Shown here piece by piece: positions 13,707 to 13,764 of a DNA stretch of 13,764 nt. Position 1 is the stretch's first letter. Each line of letters starts with the position of its first letter. Below the pieces are notes generated by a model. It made no database searches. It saw nothing but the letters and a program-made list of their open reading frames with translations, and was not told where the DNA came from. The translations under genes and the position numbers were made by a program. This DNA comes from PNAI01 sp964575715 (GTDB taxonomy: Bacteria > Pseudomonadota > Alphaproteobacteria > Rhizobiales > Xanthobacteraceae): positions 1-13,764 of the forward strand of contig CAZNSG010000369.1 of the NCBI GenBank assembly GCA_964575715.1, given 5' to 3'.

Positions 13707-13764
13707 AGGCGGACAGCGGCTCCCATCGACGGCTTCATGGGGTCATGTGTCCTGCTTGACGTCA
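13625..13764. mobile_element. Terminal repeats of an IS element, IS21-like (runs off window)
   Basis: Four imperfect direct repeats of the form ATTCCGGTGAT-GGCGGACAG occupy 13630-13716. The GGCGGACAG or CGCGGACAG cores start at 13641, 13664, 13687 and 13708, a spacing of 23, 23 and 21 bp. Multiple short repeats at the ends are characteristic of IS21-family elements, where they are thought to bind the IstA transposase. The repeats begin exactly where integrase homology ends, so the IS boundary is probably close to the TG at 13625. No transposase frame is visible in the last 50 bases. Family assignment is from the repeat layout alone. Confidence 0.55.

Noticed and set aside
12878..13738. A 286-codon minus-strand frame overlapping the right integrase and the IS end.
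   Set aside because: It runs through the integrase coding region and the direct repeats without any domain, so it is a shadow, not a transposase.

Overview
The window looks like a chromosome segment of a GC-rich alphaproteobacterium of the Bradyrhizobium / Rhodopseudomonas type (Nitrobacteraceae). I base this on codon use, on protein sequences close to what I know from that group, and on intergenic palindromic repeats typical of those genomes. The genus is an inference from memory, not a search result. Every gene is on the minus strand except the integrase at the right end.

Left edge (1-870): the N-terminal 143 codons of a P4/CP4-57-type tyrosine integrase run off the left edge. Upstream of it lie a small cluster of direct and inverted repeats, three helically phased GCGAAC repeats, and a FlK-like (hotdog) acyl-CoA thioesterase gene cut off after about 80 residues. 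This looks like one end of an integrated element that broke the thioesterase gene. Positions 957-1122 hold two related long palindromes in tandem. Next comes a solitary lpxD gene (lipid A biosynthesis), then a composite palindromic, MITE-like repeat with five hairpins (2355-2637).

Centre (2692-12059): a catabolic cluster read right to left. It encodes a 2,6-dihydroxypyridine-3-monooxygenase-like flavoprotein, a two-domain aryl-CoA monooxygenase/reductase (2-aminobenzoyl-CoA / salicylyl-CoA type), a MarR regulator, a crotonase, an acyl-CoA dehydrogenase, an aryl-CoA ligase of the 2-aminobenzoate-CoA ligase type, a RidA-family protein and a luciferase-like flavin oxidoreductase. From the monooxygenase/reductase to the ligase the genes overlap or nearly touch, so they are very probably one operon. 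The proposed flow is: the ligase makes aryl-CoA; the monooxygenase/reductase dearomatises it; the RidA protein may help remove nitrogen; the dehydrogenase and crotonase carry out beta-oxidation-like steps or ring opening. MarR probably senses the CoA thioester, and a strong inverted repeat (10760-10793) lies where an operator would be expected. The crotonase lacks both classical catalytic glutamates and the RidA protein lacks its signature arginine. Both departures fit non-standard substrates.

Right edge (12204-13764): a 49-nt 3' fragment of tRNA-Arg(ACG), the usual footprint of tRNA-directed integration, followed by repeated TGCTTACATG motifs and a second P4-type integrase on the plus strand. 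That integrase is truncated before its C-terminal catalytic residues by four roughly 22-bp repeats resembling an IS21-family end. The catabolic operon therefore lies between two unrelated integration junctions, in a stretch that also carries several dispersed repeats.
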